This document shows positions 22,031 to 33,000 of a stretch of 64,000 nucleotides of DNA, in pieces. The number at the start of each line of letters is the position of its first letter. Positions within the stretch are counted from its first letter, which is position 1. A program made the translations under genes and the position numbers. The DNA lies in the NCBI GenBank assembly GCA_025617745.1, contig CM046858.1, forward strand, positions 48,187,197-48,251,196, written 5' to 3'. Origin of the DNA: Heliocidaris erythrogramma (Eukaryota > Echinodermata > Echinoidea > Camarodonta > Echinometridae). Below the pieces are notes generated by a model. It was not told where the DNA came from. It ran no database searches and saw nothing but the letters and a program-made list of their open reading frames with translations.

Positions 22031-24540
22031 TTACAGCCCAAAATAATATGAGCAGATGGTTGTCCAAACAGTAGTTTTAGCAATTTGGGGGTGGGGCTGA
22101 AACTCCCTAGCCATTGACTTATCTGCCTAGAAAATGCCCCAGAATGGTGAAAGGGATTACCACTTCAAGGTTCAAAGTTCAAGATTATATAAAATGTCAT
22201 GATTAAATCGGAATGCACTATTTCTGCTTACAATTATTGATACAATAAGCATTAATGATGATTTAACTAATGTAGTCATGCCACAATTTTCAAAAACTTT
22301 TTCTAATTTACAATGGAAATAAAAAGAAAATAATTTGACAGCATTAGCTTGAGGTGACATGACAATTGACGGTGCCTAACATTAAAAGTTTTGATGAAAT
22401 ATGTGAAGTGTGAAAAGAATTCACGAATTATGCTCAAGATTTATCACTGGAATGTCAAACTATGTGTACCTATAAGAGGGACACCACTGGTAGTCAATGT
22501 CATGGCTTTTATCATATCAAAAATACATATTTTTGGGTGTATCTATAAAGAGGCTATAGGAGTGAAATGTTAACTGCCTGCAATAACACACCCCCACCCC
22601 CCCCCCAAAAAAAAGGGTCAGATTTATTGGTCTAGTTGGACAAACACTTAGGTGTTTGCAATTGACCCACATTTTGACATTCAATGTCCAGCTCAGAAAT
22701 ATATGCATTCCTTAGATTTAGAATATTCGCCATTATGTTAACTAGCAATAAATCTCAAAAAAATATCATTTAAAACTTGAAGTATATTTAAGAATACTTT
22801 GATCCTTTGTGACCTCAACAAGCCATGTACCGTAACTGAGCTTCATTGGGCAACCTGTACAATGAAGACAAAAAGAAAGGGAAAGAAATATTAAACTTGA
22901 TGTAAACTGTAGACTTGGTTTTCGGGAAGAAAAAGAATTGGTACATTTCTAGTTTTATGTCACATATGCTTTTGTTTTCTTATTTTTTCCTTGATAGTCA
23001 ACATGTAGTAGACATGTACATTTAGGTTTAAATCTTAACAGAAGTAAATATTTTTATCTTCTATTCCAAATTAGATCCTAGACCTAGACCTCTAGTAACT
23101 AAGTAAGCAGGTACTCTCAACATAATCTACATGACTCTTTTGAACGTAGACTATACTCTATAGGGTCTACAGAAAACAGATACAATGTACATGTACATGT
23201 CTATTATTTAAAGTCTAAATATTTATAATCTAATCTAGTAACAGAGCTTACTGGACTAGGCTATGACTATGTCAAAAACAAATCATAAGGTTTTAGAGTT
23301 CTCTATTTTCCAAAATCAAGTTTACCTTGCCAGTTCAACTTGGGTTTCCTGCAGTGAGTAGATGACAAAGTCTACAGGTATCACGATATAGGATGATCTG
23401 GTCCTGGTCCCATTGCATTACTTTAGTCCATTTTACCATAGATAGCTCTGTAATTAAAAGAGAACAGATACGATTCTGGTGGTAATAAAGGCATAGTACA
23501 GTCTAGATTATCATAATTACAGATATTTCACTTATTAACATAAATCATAAGTTTAACCCTTACTAGGGTTTAATAGCGGTAGACTAAATTATGCCTAAAT
23601 TATGCCACGGTGCTTAAGTTAGGGTAATTAAATTAAGCACCATGGCATTAGGGCCTAGGCATAAATCTAGTCGACCGAGGGCCCTGGCCCTGGACCTGCA
23701 CAGATTAACCCTCTCATTCTTACTCTCAGACTTCTTGGAGGATAGATCACATTTCACTTTGTCTTTAATTGATCTTGACTTCAGTAAAAAAAAGTGTCAG
23801 TATAAAATATTTGCTGAGGGAAAAGTGAGAGGATCAATTGATGGAAGCTGGGGCTTTAATTTTCGCCTTATCAAGATATTGCACAGAAATAGGACAGACT
23901 GAAATAAAATCACACTATGAATTAGACAGAAATAACCGTCAGTTATGGGGAATTATTCATATTTAAAACGTATTTGTCAACCTTCCCCATAGATGAGCCA
24001 TACATAGTCGCAGACTCAGTGGAACAACCGACGATACAGAGTCAGACCCAGAGAGACTGAGACTGTCCGAGTCTGAAGACAGCTTTTGCCTTTGTTTTGG
24101 TCTAAGACAGTGGTCTCGTAACTGCACACCAACAGGTATCAACTTGCATTTTGATGACAGGGCCCTGTAAGTAGATATTTACAGGGATGTAACAAGGTAC
24201 ATTTTTTTATTGCGATCAGAAGTTCAAAGTATGAACTGAAAAAATATTTACTCTCGTTATCATAATATCATTGATAGCAGATTGCATAAATTATTTGCTC
24301 TTTGTATCATTGCGCGTAAGCGTATCGTTAGAGTTGTACATAGTTCGAAAGTGTAAGCTAATTTAAAATGGCTTAATTTTTTTTTTTACAAAATTTATTG
24401 ACCCAAAATTTACAGACCAAGCCTCAGCTCATTCTAGTAGTAGGAAGTTGATATGAAATGTAATTTCTACCTGCCTTGTATTTCTTTTGTCTTTCTAAAA
24501 TGAACACCGATATGATAGATGTATTTGTTTATTAATTTCA
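22031..24540. other. non-coding interval with one hairpin
   Basis: No supported gene. A C10A8 run is at 22590-22615. An imperfect inverted repeat is at 23580-23675. Pyrimidine-rich low complexity begins at 24590. Confidence 0.4.
23580..23675. repeat. imperfect hairpin, arms about 40 bp
   Basis: TAGACTAAATTATGCCTA and ATGCCACGGTGCTTAA on the left pair with TTAAGCACCATGGCAT and TAGGCATAAATCTAGTC on the right, with a loop of about 13 bases. It may be the end of a small transposable element. Confidence 0.6.
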
Positions 24541-24589
24541 GATGGAATTATTAAAAATGATTATTCTGTCCTGGAGAGCCAATTATCAT

Positions 24590-24835
24590 AGTCCCCTTCC
24601 CCGTTTCTCAGCTAAATTCTGCCCTCTCCCTTTGTCTTCTCCTTCTCCTTTATTCATCATCTCCCCTACTTCTTTTTCTTCTTTCTCCTTTGTGTTCTCC
24701 TTCTTCTTATTTCGTCTTTTTCTCCTTTGGGTTTTCCTGCTTATTTTGTCTCTTTCTTCTTATCATTTATCTTCTTCTTCTCCTTCTTTTTCTTCACTTC
24801 TTTTTCTTCCTCTTTCTCTTTCTCTTTCATAGTTC
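24590..24835. repeat. CTT/TCC-rich low-complexity tract
   Basis: Almost pure pyrimidine on the plus strand. It produces the false Ser/Phe/Leu-rich ORFs at 24542-24881. Confidence 0.85.
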
Positions 24836-26012
24836 ATTAAAACAATCCATTTGCCTGCGGTATCACTTCACTCCATGCTAATTTTACTCTCTTTTTCGCT
24901 TTACCGAATCAGCTGGACAGCTTTACACCACATCAAATCATTCAAACTTTAGTTCTCGAGAATGAGATAACATATTGGATAATGATACCAGGAGAACTAT
25001 CACAAAATGCAAACTGATATACTATGGCGATTCCCAAAAATCCAGACGGAGAGGAAAAAAGGGTACTTTGAAGTTACCGTTCTTTCTGATCTCAGTTACG
25101 TAAAATCGAATGCAATCTGACTTGAACAAAGAGAAGAGAAGATCAAAATTTTAAACTACCTTTAATCATACCAATAAGTTTGGCTTATGATACATTTACC
25201 AGTGTTACAAATGACACTAAATCTATGTAAATAAAAGATTTAAGCAATGTACTGATAACAGCAAACTGTTGGTTCAACTTTCCAAGAAAATCTGCACTAC
25301 ATTGACTAAGAGCAAAATCTGATAAAAATCTATTCTTTCCCCAATTTCAGATTCAACAAACTGAAAATCACGCATATCCGAAAGAAGAGAAAAAACACTT
25401 TTAATCACTCTACATCATACGCGTAAATTTCAAATGTTTTAGTACACAAATGAAAACTCGTAAATACTTGATAACTGTTTTATGATGCACTCTCACACTT
25501 CTGGACAAAATAACATACATGTACATGTATATTACAGTATATTATAGTATATTATATACAACCAAATAAAGTTGCAACATTAATGTTATTCAATCAATTT
25601 GCAAACGGTTGAGATAGTGAGTGGTTTAAACGGTTCATTTGTTAAGGGAAGTGAAAGTGCTCTGACAGGGCTACTGGAAATACATTTATATGCTATGAAA
25701 TACGTATTTTGGTATAATTGTGCTCCGATGTCTCTCTATTTAAGCTAATGTGTAGCGTGAATACAACTAAAGCTTGAATATACCTGAATGGCCGTCTAAA
25801 ATATGTAATGAGAGCGTAACTGAATGAGCCTAAAAAAATGTTGTTCAAAGTTCATAATCATATGATAGTTGGAATTTAAATTCTGACAATTTATCATATC
25901 ATTCTGTAACACAACACAACCATTCATATTTTTATCCTCTGAAAAGGATAGTTTGACTTTAATGATTCCGAAAAGGGGTCGTATTACGTTTTTTTATCGT
26001 ATGACATGTCGA

Positions 26013-26130
26013 GCTGCTGGGAATATCCGGGTTCGAAAGCAAGTGGGTGCGCTAGAGCCCTTTGGTAAAGCATTAATCCACATTGCCAAGTCCCTAGAGA
26101 CGACTTAAAGCAGTCATAAACATCCAATCA
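26013..26130 (+). mobile_element. SINE fragment (B-box plus body)
   Basis: A B-box-like CCGGGTTCGAAAGC is followed by GTGGGTGCGCTAGAGCCC, TTTGGTAAAGCATTAATCCA and CATTGCCAAGTCCCT, a body shared by common tRNA-type SINEs. The A-box end is degraded. Confidence 0.6.
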
Positions 26131-26296
26131 ACCAACGAACATATTAGATGTATTGGATTACATACAATAAGGATAATGACGCAAATTATCAAAATAATAG
26201 CCAACAGGAATGGACAACACGACGAGTCCGAAAATCTCAAAAAAGATGAACAAGTATACTACCCTCCCCTAATTCAATCAAATCGAGTTATACATT

Positions 26297-26919
26297 TTAA
26301 AGACATGGGTCGTTTGCCTTATTTTGGACCTCGACAGCAGCGAGGACTCGGCCATATATCTTGACCTCATCAATTAAGCCATATAAATACTCGTTATCCT
26401 TCCCCGACCCTGCTTGACCAATAGTGACCGGGGTATTGCGTGTCAGGATAGCACCGGTACAGCAGTTCTGGTTGGTCATATTCTGCTGCTGACCGTTCAG
26501 GTAATAGAGCAGTGCAGAACCGTCGTAAGTCATCACCACGTGGTTCCAGGTATTAGGCGGAGCGACGAGATCTATGTAGTCCCAGGTAGTTCCCGTAGCA
26601 GTTGTAATGACGCCACCACCCAACATCTGACCGCTGTTCTCCCTACCCATTCTGATCTCCCAACTCCCTGTATTGCTCCACCCATTGTTGACAATTCCTT
26701 GGTAGTTCTCCCATTGACCGGTGCGCTTGAACCAGACACTAACACTGAACTCAGTGCCCCAGGTGAAGTTGGCAAACGACTGGACACTTATTTTAGATGC
26801 ACCGCTGAAGGACGCTGCCTGACCGCATTGACCAGCTGTGAAGGAAACATCGCCAGTCGTGGTTCCGTCGCGGTTGTTACCAGAGCTATCAGTAGTGTCT
26901 CCCTCAAACGCGTAGTAAG
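26297..26919 (-). CDS. terminal exon: LamG-like (concanavalin A-like jellyroll) domain of a secreted mucin-like protein
   Basis: The exon starts after a clean acceptor (TTCCTGTTTTTCTTATAG) in phase 1 and ends at TAA. About 206 residues form a LamG/Laminin_G_3-type jellyroll. It begins AYYAFEGDTTDSSGNNRDG, the usual first strand with the D-x-SGN-x-x-x-G motif. FSVSVWFKRTG and TWNHVVMTYDGSALLYYLNG are family core strands, and LIDEVKIYGRVL is the closing I/LDEV-x-IY-x-R-x-L motif. Cys pairs are present at GQCGQ, NCCTG and DPCL. Such domains bind sugars, matrix or partners outside the cell. It follows the Ser/Thr-rich exons upstream on the same strand, all phase 1, giving a stalk-plus-lectin-like layout. 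The track-style start further upstream (to 26950) would include intron sequence. Confidence 0.75.
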
Positions 26920-26971
26920 CTATAAGAAAAACAGGAATAACGAAAGGCATGTTTCTAAATTATTGTTATTT

Positions 26972-27000
26972 TTTTTGGGGGGGGGGGGTGGGGGTGAGAA
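26972..27000. repeat. poly-T/poly-G tract in the intron
   Basis: TTTTTTTT then about ten G, a TGGGGGTG tail. Lies in the intron before the LamG exon. Confidence 0.7.
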
Positions 27001-27506
27001 AAGGATGTAAAAAGTCCATCTAACTTAAAAGAAGATGTTGTGAATTGTAAAAATTACAAATCTAAGTTTGGAATTGAGAAATGAATTCATAACAAAAAAA
27101 TCTGCGATAGCTAAGGACTACTGTCTGAGAGAATAGCAGAGTGGTCGTACGATTTGAATAATATTTTCAAGTATGGTTCATGAAGCCTTTACAAAAAAAC
27201 AAACAAACAATGGAAGCTCGGCATTAAAAAAAGAAATGAAGAAAAACCTTATCCTTCTGAAAGAGCACCCTCTTCAAACTGTTTACCTGTTAGGATGTCT
27301 AATTTGATATTGTGGTGTAATTTGTACTACTTTGTAAAAATGTGCAGGAAATAATGTCAGTTTTCGTATTCAAAAGACAATATTAAGAAGGGAGAGAAAT
27401 TTCAACAAATTTCGTAATAAACAATAGCTCGAGCTTTCACGGCCAATGCAAACACACCTCTGGTCTTTTCAGAGTTATTTTATCTGTACATCTAAAAATT
27501 GCTAAC

Positions 27507-27632
27507 CGATAGTGGTCGCTGGATCCAATGTCGATCGCTGCATATCTCCGGTCGTCATGGACATCGAGTCTGTGGTGGACAAGGCTGTTGTATCACCTCC
27601 ATCATTTAAGTCTCCACTGGTGGTAGTTGATT
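27507..27632 (-). CDS. mucin-like Ser/Thr-rich exon 4 of the LamG gene
   Basis: Acceptor TTCATGCAG and donor ATCG|GTTAGC bound 126 bases (42 codons), phase 1 in and out. It reads STTTSGDLNDGGDTTALSTT, then DSMSMTTGDMQRSTLDPATT and IG. Nearly 40 percent Ser/Thr with no Cys, as in an O-glycosylated stalk. Skipping or duplicating this exon keeps frame. It is the last stalk exon before the LamG exon. Confidence 0.6.
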
Positions 27633-27750
27633 CTGCATGAAGAAATCAATCGAAGAGAATGAATGATACATATTGGTGAAAGAATCTAATCATCGATTAA
27701 AAAAAGTTTTTGTACGTTTGCAGTGCTTACAGTTTTGACAGTGTTAAAAT

Positions 27751-27955
27751 GGGGGTCCGCTCGCTGTTCATAAGGACCGCTATTCATAGAAAACCGCTAT
27801 TCAAGTAACACACGTTATGAATAGTGGTCCTTATGAGTGGAGGTCCTTATGAATAGCGAGGTTATTTCTCTATGGTTTGCTCGCTATTTAGAAGGACTGC
27901 TATTCATACAAAACCGCTATTCATTTAGTCACGCGTTATGGATAGCGGTCCTAAT
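27751..27955. mobile_element. fold-back element of GAATAGCGGTCC words, copy 1
   Basis: Begins GGGGGTCCGCTCGCTGTTCA and consists of repeats of ATGAATAGCGGTCCTTATGA and the complement CATAAGGACCGCTATTCAT in both orientations. A second locus lies at 59.88-60.17 kb. Located in an intron of the LamG gene. Confidence 0.8.
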
Positions 27956-28328
27956 GCCTTTTGACGTGGTTTCTGAGTCGCACATAGGTTCTCCCCCTTT
28001 CTTCTTTTTTGCCATTCGACGAAAGCGGGATACGTACGAAAATTGGAACAGAAACTAGAAAGGAAGGACGAGACAGAATGTTTGAAATAAAGCAAGAGGA
28101 TTGGTGAAAAAATTGTATTAAAAATAAAATGAATATGGTGCTGGGTAAAATAATACATTTAAAAAGAAAATTGGGTAAATTTATCCCATTTTTAGTAAAG
28201 AGGGAACATGATTGTTTAAAAAAAATTATTCGGGTTTCGGTGCATTTTACATAGAATTGAATTACAGTTTATCCCCAAAAGGTGCATGGTCCCTCTTTAC
28301 TCATAATGGTAGCCCCATTATTGTTTAC

Positions 28329-28427
28329 CAAATGTGTTTGCTACATTCGATGTCGGTTTCACTGATGATATTATTATGTAAGATGTAGAGTCTGACGTAG
28401 ACAATGTGTTAATGATTGCTGTTGACT
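28329..28427 (-). CDS. mucin-like Ser/Thr-rich exon 3 of the LamG gene
   Basis: Acceptor TTTATCGCAG and donor TTTG|GTAAAC bound 99 bases (33 codons), phase 1-1. Reads STAIINTLSTSDSTSYIIIS, then SVKPTSNVANTFG. It shares the LSTSDS phrase with its neighbours, so the stalk exons probably arose by duplication. Confidence 0.55.
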
Positions 28428-28679
28428 CTGCGATAAAATGGTAAAAAACCCCAAAAGCAACAATACACACAGCAATGTGGAGCAATACAAGGGAAATAAA
28501 TTAATTATAGAAGACTTATTTTTCTAGTTTCTGTAGAATTTATTCAAATATACTGAGAATGAAATGATATGTATAACATCGGTGATACATTGAAATTGGA
28601 AACAAACTGCAGGCAACTGGTGAAGAAAATGACCGAACGACAGTGGACCAGACCATTCTAAGGGAAAACAAAAAAGAAT

Positions 28680-28860
28680 AAGGAGAGAGAGAGAGAGAGA
28701 GATACAACAAAGAAAAGAACAGGAGCGAAACGACTAGTGAGAGTGGAGGAGAGGGAGAAAGAGAGAGAGAAAAGTGAGAGAGGGAAGTGACAGAGGGAGA
28801 GAGGAAGAGAGAGAGAGAAAAAAAAAGAAAGAGAGAGAGAGAGAGAGGGGGGGGGGTGAG
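28680..28860. repeat. (GA)n-rich low-complexity tract
   Basis: Purine-rich GAGA repeats with a G8 run. Source of the false Ser/Leu-rich minus-strand ORF at 28540-28896. Confidence 0.85.
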
Positions 28861-28923
28861 CGTAAATAAGAATTGTGTTTCCATAGTTAAGGACAATCTA
28901 CATTATTTTTCATTTACATATAC

Positions 28924-29028
28924 CTGTCGTGCTCGATTGATAAGATGTCGATGCCGGTGGTTTTGCTGTCATCGCAGACTCCAATTCAGACGTAGATAAC
29001 ATCATTCTATCACTGGTCGTAACTGATT
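28924..29028 (-). CDS. mucin-like Ser/Thr-rich exon 2 of the LamG gene
   Basis: Acceptor TTTTTTCTGCAG and donor ACAG|GTATAT bound 105 bases (35 codons), phase 1-1. Reads SVTTSDRMMLSTSELESAMT, then AKPPASTSYQSSTTG. Composition and phase match the other stalk exons. A LINE fragment follows directly on the other side (29.09-29.40 kb). Confidence 0.6.
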
Positions 29029-29090
29029 CTGCAGAAAAAAGAATTAAAAAAAATGAATCGTAGCTCAGCTACCCAATGACCCGAAATCTG

Positions 29091-29402
29091 TCAGGTGATA
29101 GGACTTTCACAGTTACTGCATCTAGGCTATGGAATAATCTCCCCTTGACCATTAGACAGTCAGCATCCATAAAGACCTTCAAAAAAGCTGTGAAATCATA
29201 TTTATTTTAAATCCGCTATCAAACTTTGTAACAGGTACATTCACTTTGTCTCCATAAAACCACCTGGTAGTTCCCACATGGACGATTGAAGAGTTTTCTG
29301 ATTTGTGTTTATATACAAATTATAATGTGTTCTATAATTTAAATAACGCTCCGAGCCTTATGGGAAGGGCGTACTATAAATGCTTATTGTATTGTATTGT
29401 AT
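29091..29402 (+). pseudogene. LINE ORF2 C-terminus and 3' UTR with (TATTG)n tail
   Basis: Plus-strand frame from 29095 reads DRTFTVTASRLWNNLPLTIR, then TFKKAVKSYLF and a TAA, the standard C-terminus of CR1/L2 LINE ORF2. The 3' UTR has GCTCCGAGCCTTATGGGAAG and ends in five TATTG units. Inserted in an intron of the LamG gene, opposite strand, 5' truncated. Confidence 0.8.
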
Positions 29403-29554
29403 TGTATTGTATATTCAACTTTGGAAATATTAAAACGTTGAAAGGGAGTGCAGCCGAATTTCGAGAAATTACAGCAAGATAGGACGGAATAGATGTAAAG
29501 ATTAATATTGGGATATATGTTAGATAAAATAATATAAAGAAACGAAAGAGGGAT

Positions 29555-29575
29555 CAGAAAGAAAGAGAGAGAGAC

Positions 29576-29610
<35 letters not shown>

Positions 29611-29640
29611 GACAAAGACAGAGACAGAGAGACATACAGG
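29555..29640. repeat. GA/GACA microsatellite
   Basis: Runs of GAGA and GACA units. The overlapping ORFs are artefacts. Confidence 0.85.
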
Positions 29641-29697
29641 AAATAGATGATATAGCGCATACTATTAATCGGTATTAAACCAGACTTCGATGATGAT

Positions 29698-29841
29698 CCT
29701 GGGGAGCGTTTGATCAAGTGTCTTGTCAGTGATATTTACTGACAAATTTGCTTTCAGCCAATCAGATGCAAGGATTTCAATAGCTTATAACAGTTGTCGG
29801 TAAAAATCACTGACAAAACGCTTGATGAAACGCTCCCCAGG
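29698..29841. mobile_element. MITE with CCTGGGGAGCGTTT termini, abutting an exon
   Basis: Left CCTGGGGAGCGTTTGATCAA and right complement of CCTGGGGAGCGTTTCATCAA, followed by TTGTCAGTGAT words inside, give a 144-bp element. Its right tip sits exactly at the 3' side of the mucin-like exon at 29841-29900. Confidence 0.75.
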
Positions 29842-29900
29842 TATCGTGGTCATGGAGTACGACGTAGATATGGACATTGAGTCACTGGTCGCACTAACTG
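29842..29900 (-). CDS. mucin-like Ser/Thr-rich exon 1 of the LamG gene, donor side lost in a MITE
   Basis: Reading leftward on the minus strand from 29900 (acceptor ending TATATAGAG, entry phase 1) the frame is VSATSDSMSISTSYSMTTIP, the same style as the other stalk exons (compare DSMSMTT). No GT donor is found at the expected point. Instead the MITE begins, and the open frame would continue GERFIKRFVSDFYRQLL and stop inside it. So the exon is either skipped, spliced through a cryptic site, or dead in this allele. Skipping would keep the frame because its neighbours are also phase 1. Confidence 0.45.
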
Positions 29901-30326
29901 CTCTATATACTGGAGAATAATAATAATAATGAAAACCGAGGGGGAATAAAGTCACAACCATAATAGAATGCATAAGGAATACGTTTAGTTTTTTATTTGA
30001 AAAAGAATGTGAGAAATCTGTTTGTTTGCACATCTAATACAAGAAAATAAATTTGAATACATTAATAAACGAAAACAAAATGACGTAACCAGGGATCTGT
30101 CGTGTACTTTATTTTCACTGGCTAACGGCACTTTCAAAGAAGAAAACCAGAAGTTAATGTTATGGACATTTAATATTTATCACGATGTACCCAAAAATAT
30201 GATTCATTACCTTCGAGCATGCCCAAACTGTACTCTTCCAAAATAAGCTATAAATGAGTGAGGTTTTTGTTTTTGTAAACTACTTCTAGAGTTTGACTCA
30301 AATGATGGCGCTGTTTAGCATTACCA

Positions 30327-30510
30327 ACTAGAGTCCCTTTGTAGATAGAGTAACGACATGGACGTCCTATTTTTGGCACCGAAATGGCGTTCGAATTCTT
30401 TAGAACACTCAGGTGCTCATCGGAATTGAACAGAAATGATACGTAATAGTGGCACCAAAATAGCGTTAAAATCACGGGTTGTCGTAACTTTTCAATGACG
30501 GGACTCTAGT
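30327..30510. mobile_element. MITE with ACTAGAGTCCC termini
   Basis: Perfect 11-bp inverted termini ACTAGAGTCCC / GGGACTCTAGT bound 184 bp, with TACGACA words continuing the arms. In an intron of the LamG gene. The 75-residue minus ORF is not coding. Confidence 0.7.
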
Positions 30511-30710
30511 ATCAACCATTGTAATCCAACAATCAACTGCAGATAATTGTAAAGATGTAAAGTGATGATGGTTTGAATTTATATTTCATATTTTCCCCCG
30601 CCTATGTTTAATCAGTTATTCTATTAAACCAATGGTGCAATGTTGTGCCAACATACTAATAATGTATGCCAAGTGTTCTCATTTAACTGTAAACTGCATT
30701 TTAAACTTAC

Positions 30711-30755
30711 TCTCATCGTTATCGTTGCCATTGACAACATAACAACTTGTCTTGT
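30711..30755 (-). CDS. possible 45-bp micro-exon of the LamG gene
   Basis: A strong donor (GAGA|GTAAGT) and an acceptor after a T run (ACAAAGAATAG) bound 45 bases, phase 1-1. Reads KTSCYVVNGNDNDE. It would join the Cys-rich exon to the stalk in frame. The short polypyrimidine tract keeps confidence modest. Confidence 0.35.
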
Positions 30756-31647
30756 CTATTCTTTGTAAAAAAAAAAGTCCATATCCTTAAATAACTCTCT
30801 CATGTGAGTGCAGTTAAAACAGTTGTCTTTCTTTGGCATGTAGAATATTTATTAACGTGGTATGTATGGAGAAAGCTAAATCACCGAAGCAGAAGAAAAA
30901 GAAACACAGATAACCGAAATTGATATCAATATGATGTGTTCTAATTATGTCACGTAATCGATGTTATCATTGTTTCTGTTCTACTTCGTCTTTCAAACTA
31001 TGCATGTGCTTTTAATTGTACGTTAGTATAAACAATAATACATTAAACTTTTGACAAGTACCACAATTACTGAATGAAAAATAAACGTTCAGTGAAAATC
31101 TAAATTATTGATACTTCAATAGTGACTATCGCTGAATAGGCTCCACCATGTATGAGCCGTTCCTATGACAACCTAAACGGTCACAGTTTAGCTGAAAGGT
31201 CTATTGTGTTTTTAAATATGTATTATATACTTCCAGACGTTTACAAAGTACCATGAAGGTAATAATCAGAAAATAGATGTAATCAAATTCACAGGGTTGA
31301 TATTTTAGCAGAAATACATTTGCTAAAGATTTATAAGTACCATAAAAAGAAAGGTTCACATTTATATAGCATGGGTTTTTTTTACATCGTAAGTGTTTAT
31401 CTGTCCGGCTGGTACAAAATATTGTTCCCCCTTTTAAAGACGGTGATCTCATTTGTTAAATCCTAATAACTCGCTATTTCTAAAATATAAATACAAAAAT
31501 GTATGGTGAAAACCCCTTTTAAGATTTTAAGATCTGTACCAAGTGATAATAAGTGCGGTCGATAAATAAGAGAAAAGTGTTGAAATAAAATATAAAATTT
31601 GCAAATGAAACATCTAAAATGCGCTTGTATTTCAAATAGAGTAAATC

Positions 31648-32565
31648 CATGGTCTCACTGGCCTTACAACAGGTTGCCCACTTCTGACAACCACTGGTCG
31701 GTAATTGGTTTTCTAAGATCGCAAACAGTTTTCATCAATCTTCATTTGGTTGTCAACGGTCGGCAACCGGTTGTCGGAGCATTTTGGTCGGCTGGATGTT
31801 TACGCTCCTGCATCAAAAAACTTTTGCAGACCAAACTGGTTGTTGGGAGGTTTTCCTTGGTTTTTCTAAAGGTGGGCGACTGGTCTCAGACTGATCGTAG
31901 ACTGATCTTAGTGCTCGTCGACCATCGCCAAACGGATTTGGGTTGAAAATAAGGTCAGTGAATGATCGTCAAATAATAAACTACCAGTCGCCGATTGATT
32001 CCCAAACCATTACCGAGCACTGGCAGCCAACAGTAATCAAAAATTTCCAAAGCTTTCATGAAATCAACTCAAGGGTAATTTTGGTTGTATTGCCTATTGA
32101 AAAATAATTTTGCTTATAAAATATATGATTTGATAGACCACACACTTTCAACAGATGTTAGTAATGTGAGAATCATACTGAGCTGTTTACTACTCATGAG
32201 CTTATTAAATTTGAGTAATTTATCCAGACAACGTCGGATATATGCTTCCTTAGTTTTCACTGTTTCAATTATGTATTATTTATGTTGGTGATCTATTCAT
32301 CATATCCTGGCATAAATACATAATTTAGACATTTTTTCACCAATGATTCATAGCCTTCCCGAATATCTCCGACTGCCGTTAGAACATCGGCCATGAGTCT
32401 ACGACCGGTTGTTTCTATAATCGCCGATCAATTGAAGACAGTTCCTACAAGCGGTGGCCTATACGCATGATCAGTCTTTGATGATCGGCGATTAATTGGT
32501 CTACAACCAAACGGCGACCATCCTACAACCGATGGGCAGCCGGTCGTAAGGCCAGTGAGACCATG
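31648..32565. mobile_element. non-autonomous DNA transposon with CATGGTCTCACTGGCC termini
   Basis: Tips CATGGTCTCACTGGCCTTAC and its complement at 32548-32565 bound 918 bp. Subterminal words built on CGGTCG, GGTTGTCGG and GATCGGCGATTA recur in both orientations near each end, as transposase-binding repeats do. The ORFs inside have no transposase motif. Target duplication not clear. In an intron of the LamG gene. Confidence 0.75.
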
Positions 32566-32627
32566 ACATTATAAAATTTTAAGCTTAAAATACACAAAAT
32601 ACTTGTTCACATTTAAAGTATGATTAC

Positions 32628-32855
32628 CAGGGAATCTGCACACTCTGTGTCCGGGTTTTATCCCAAGTTTCCTCTTCCTACTTGGGCAAGCAGCTTCCTT
32701 TGGTGTATAAGGGATGAGCTTTGGGATGGTCTGTACCATACTACCATTTGGATGTAGTTTCTTCTTACACACACTGAACATGGGTAAGGTGTAATTCAGC
32801 CCAAACCCGTCAGTACAAAACGATGCCTCGATTGCATCCAATGATAGGAGTAAGG
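32628..32855 (-). CDS. exon with end of a signal peptide and Cys-rich segment, upstream part of the LamG gene
   Basis: Acceptor TTTTTCTCCGCAG and donor CCTG|GTAATC bound 228 bases (76 codons), phase 1-1. It opens with ALLLSLDAIEAS, the hydrophobic end and cleavage region of a signal peptide. A small domain with four Cys follows (FCTDGF, FSVCKK, AACPSRK, HRVCRFP), N-glycosylation sites NYT and NGS, and a basic stretch SRKRKLGIK. The initiating Met would be in an earlier exon, not found here. The Cys-rich fold is unrecognised. Same strand and phase as the stalk and LamG exons to its left, so I read it as the N-terminal part of that secreted protein. Confidence 0.5.
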
Positions 32856-33000
32856 CTGCGGAGAAAAACAAAATCAACAAAACAAAGAAAAAACAAAAAC
32901 AAAAGAGAGATAAAAAAAGAAAGCAATTGCCATCAGATAAATTAAATGTTATCGGAGAGATTGTGCGCGTTGATACTTTACAGGGGCTTTCATTTAGATA

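Noticed and set aside
24542-24881. Ser/Phe/Leu-rich possible membrane protein
   Set aside because: Translation of a CTT/TCC low-complexity tract.
28540-29717. Ser/Leu-rich minus-strand ORFs with apparent hydrophobic stretches
   Set aside because: Translations of GA and GACA microsatellites; no splice or start context.
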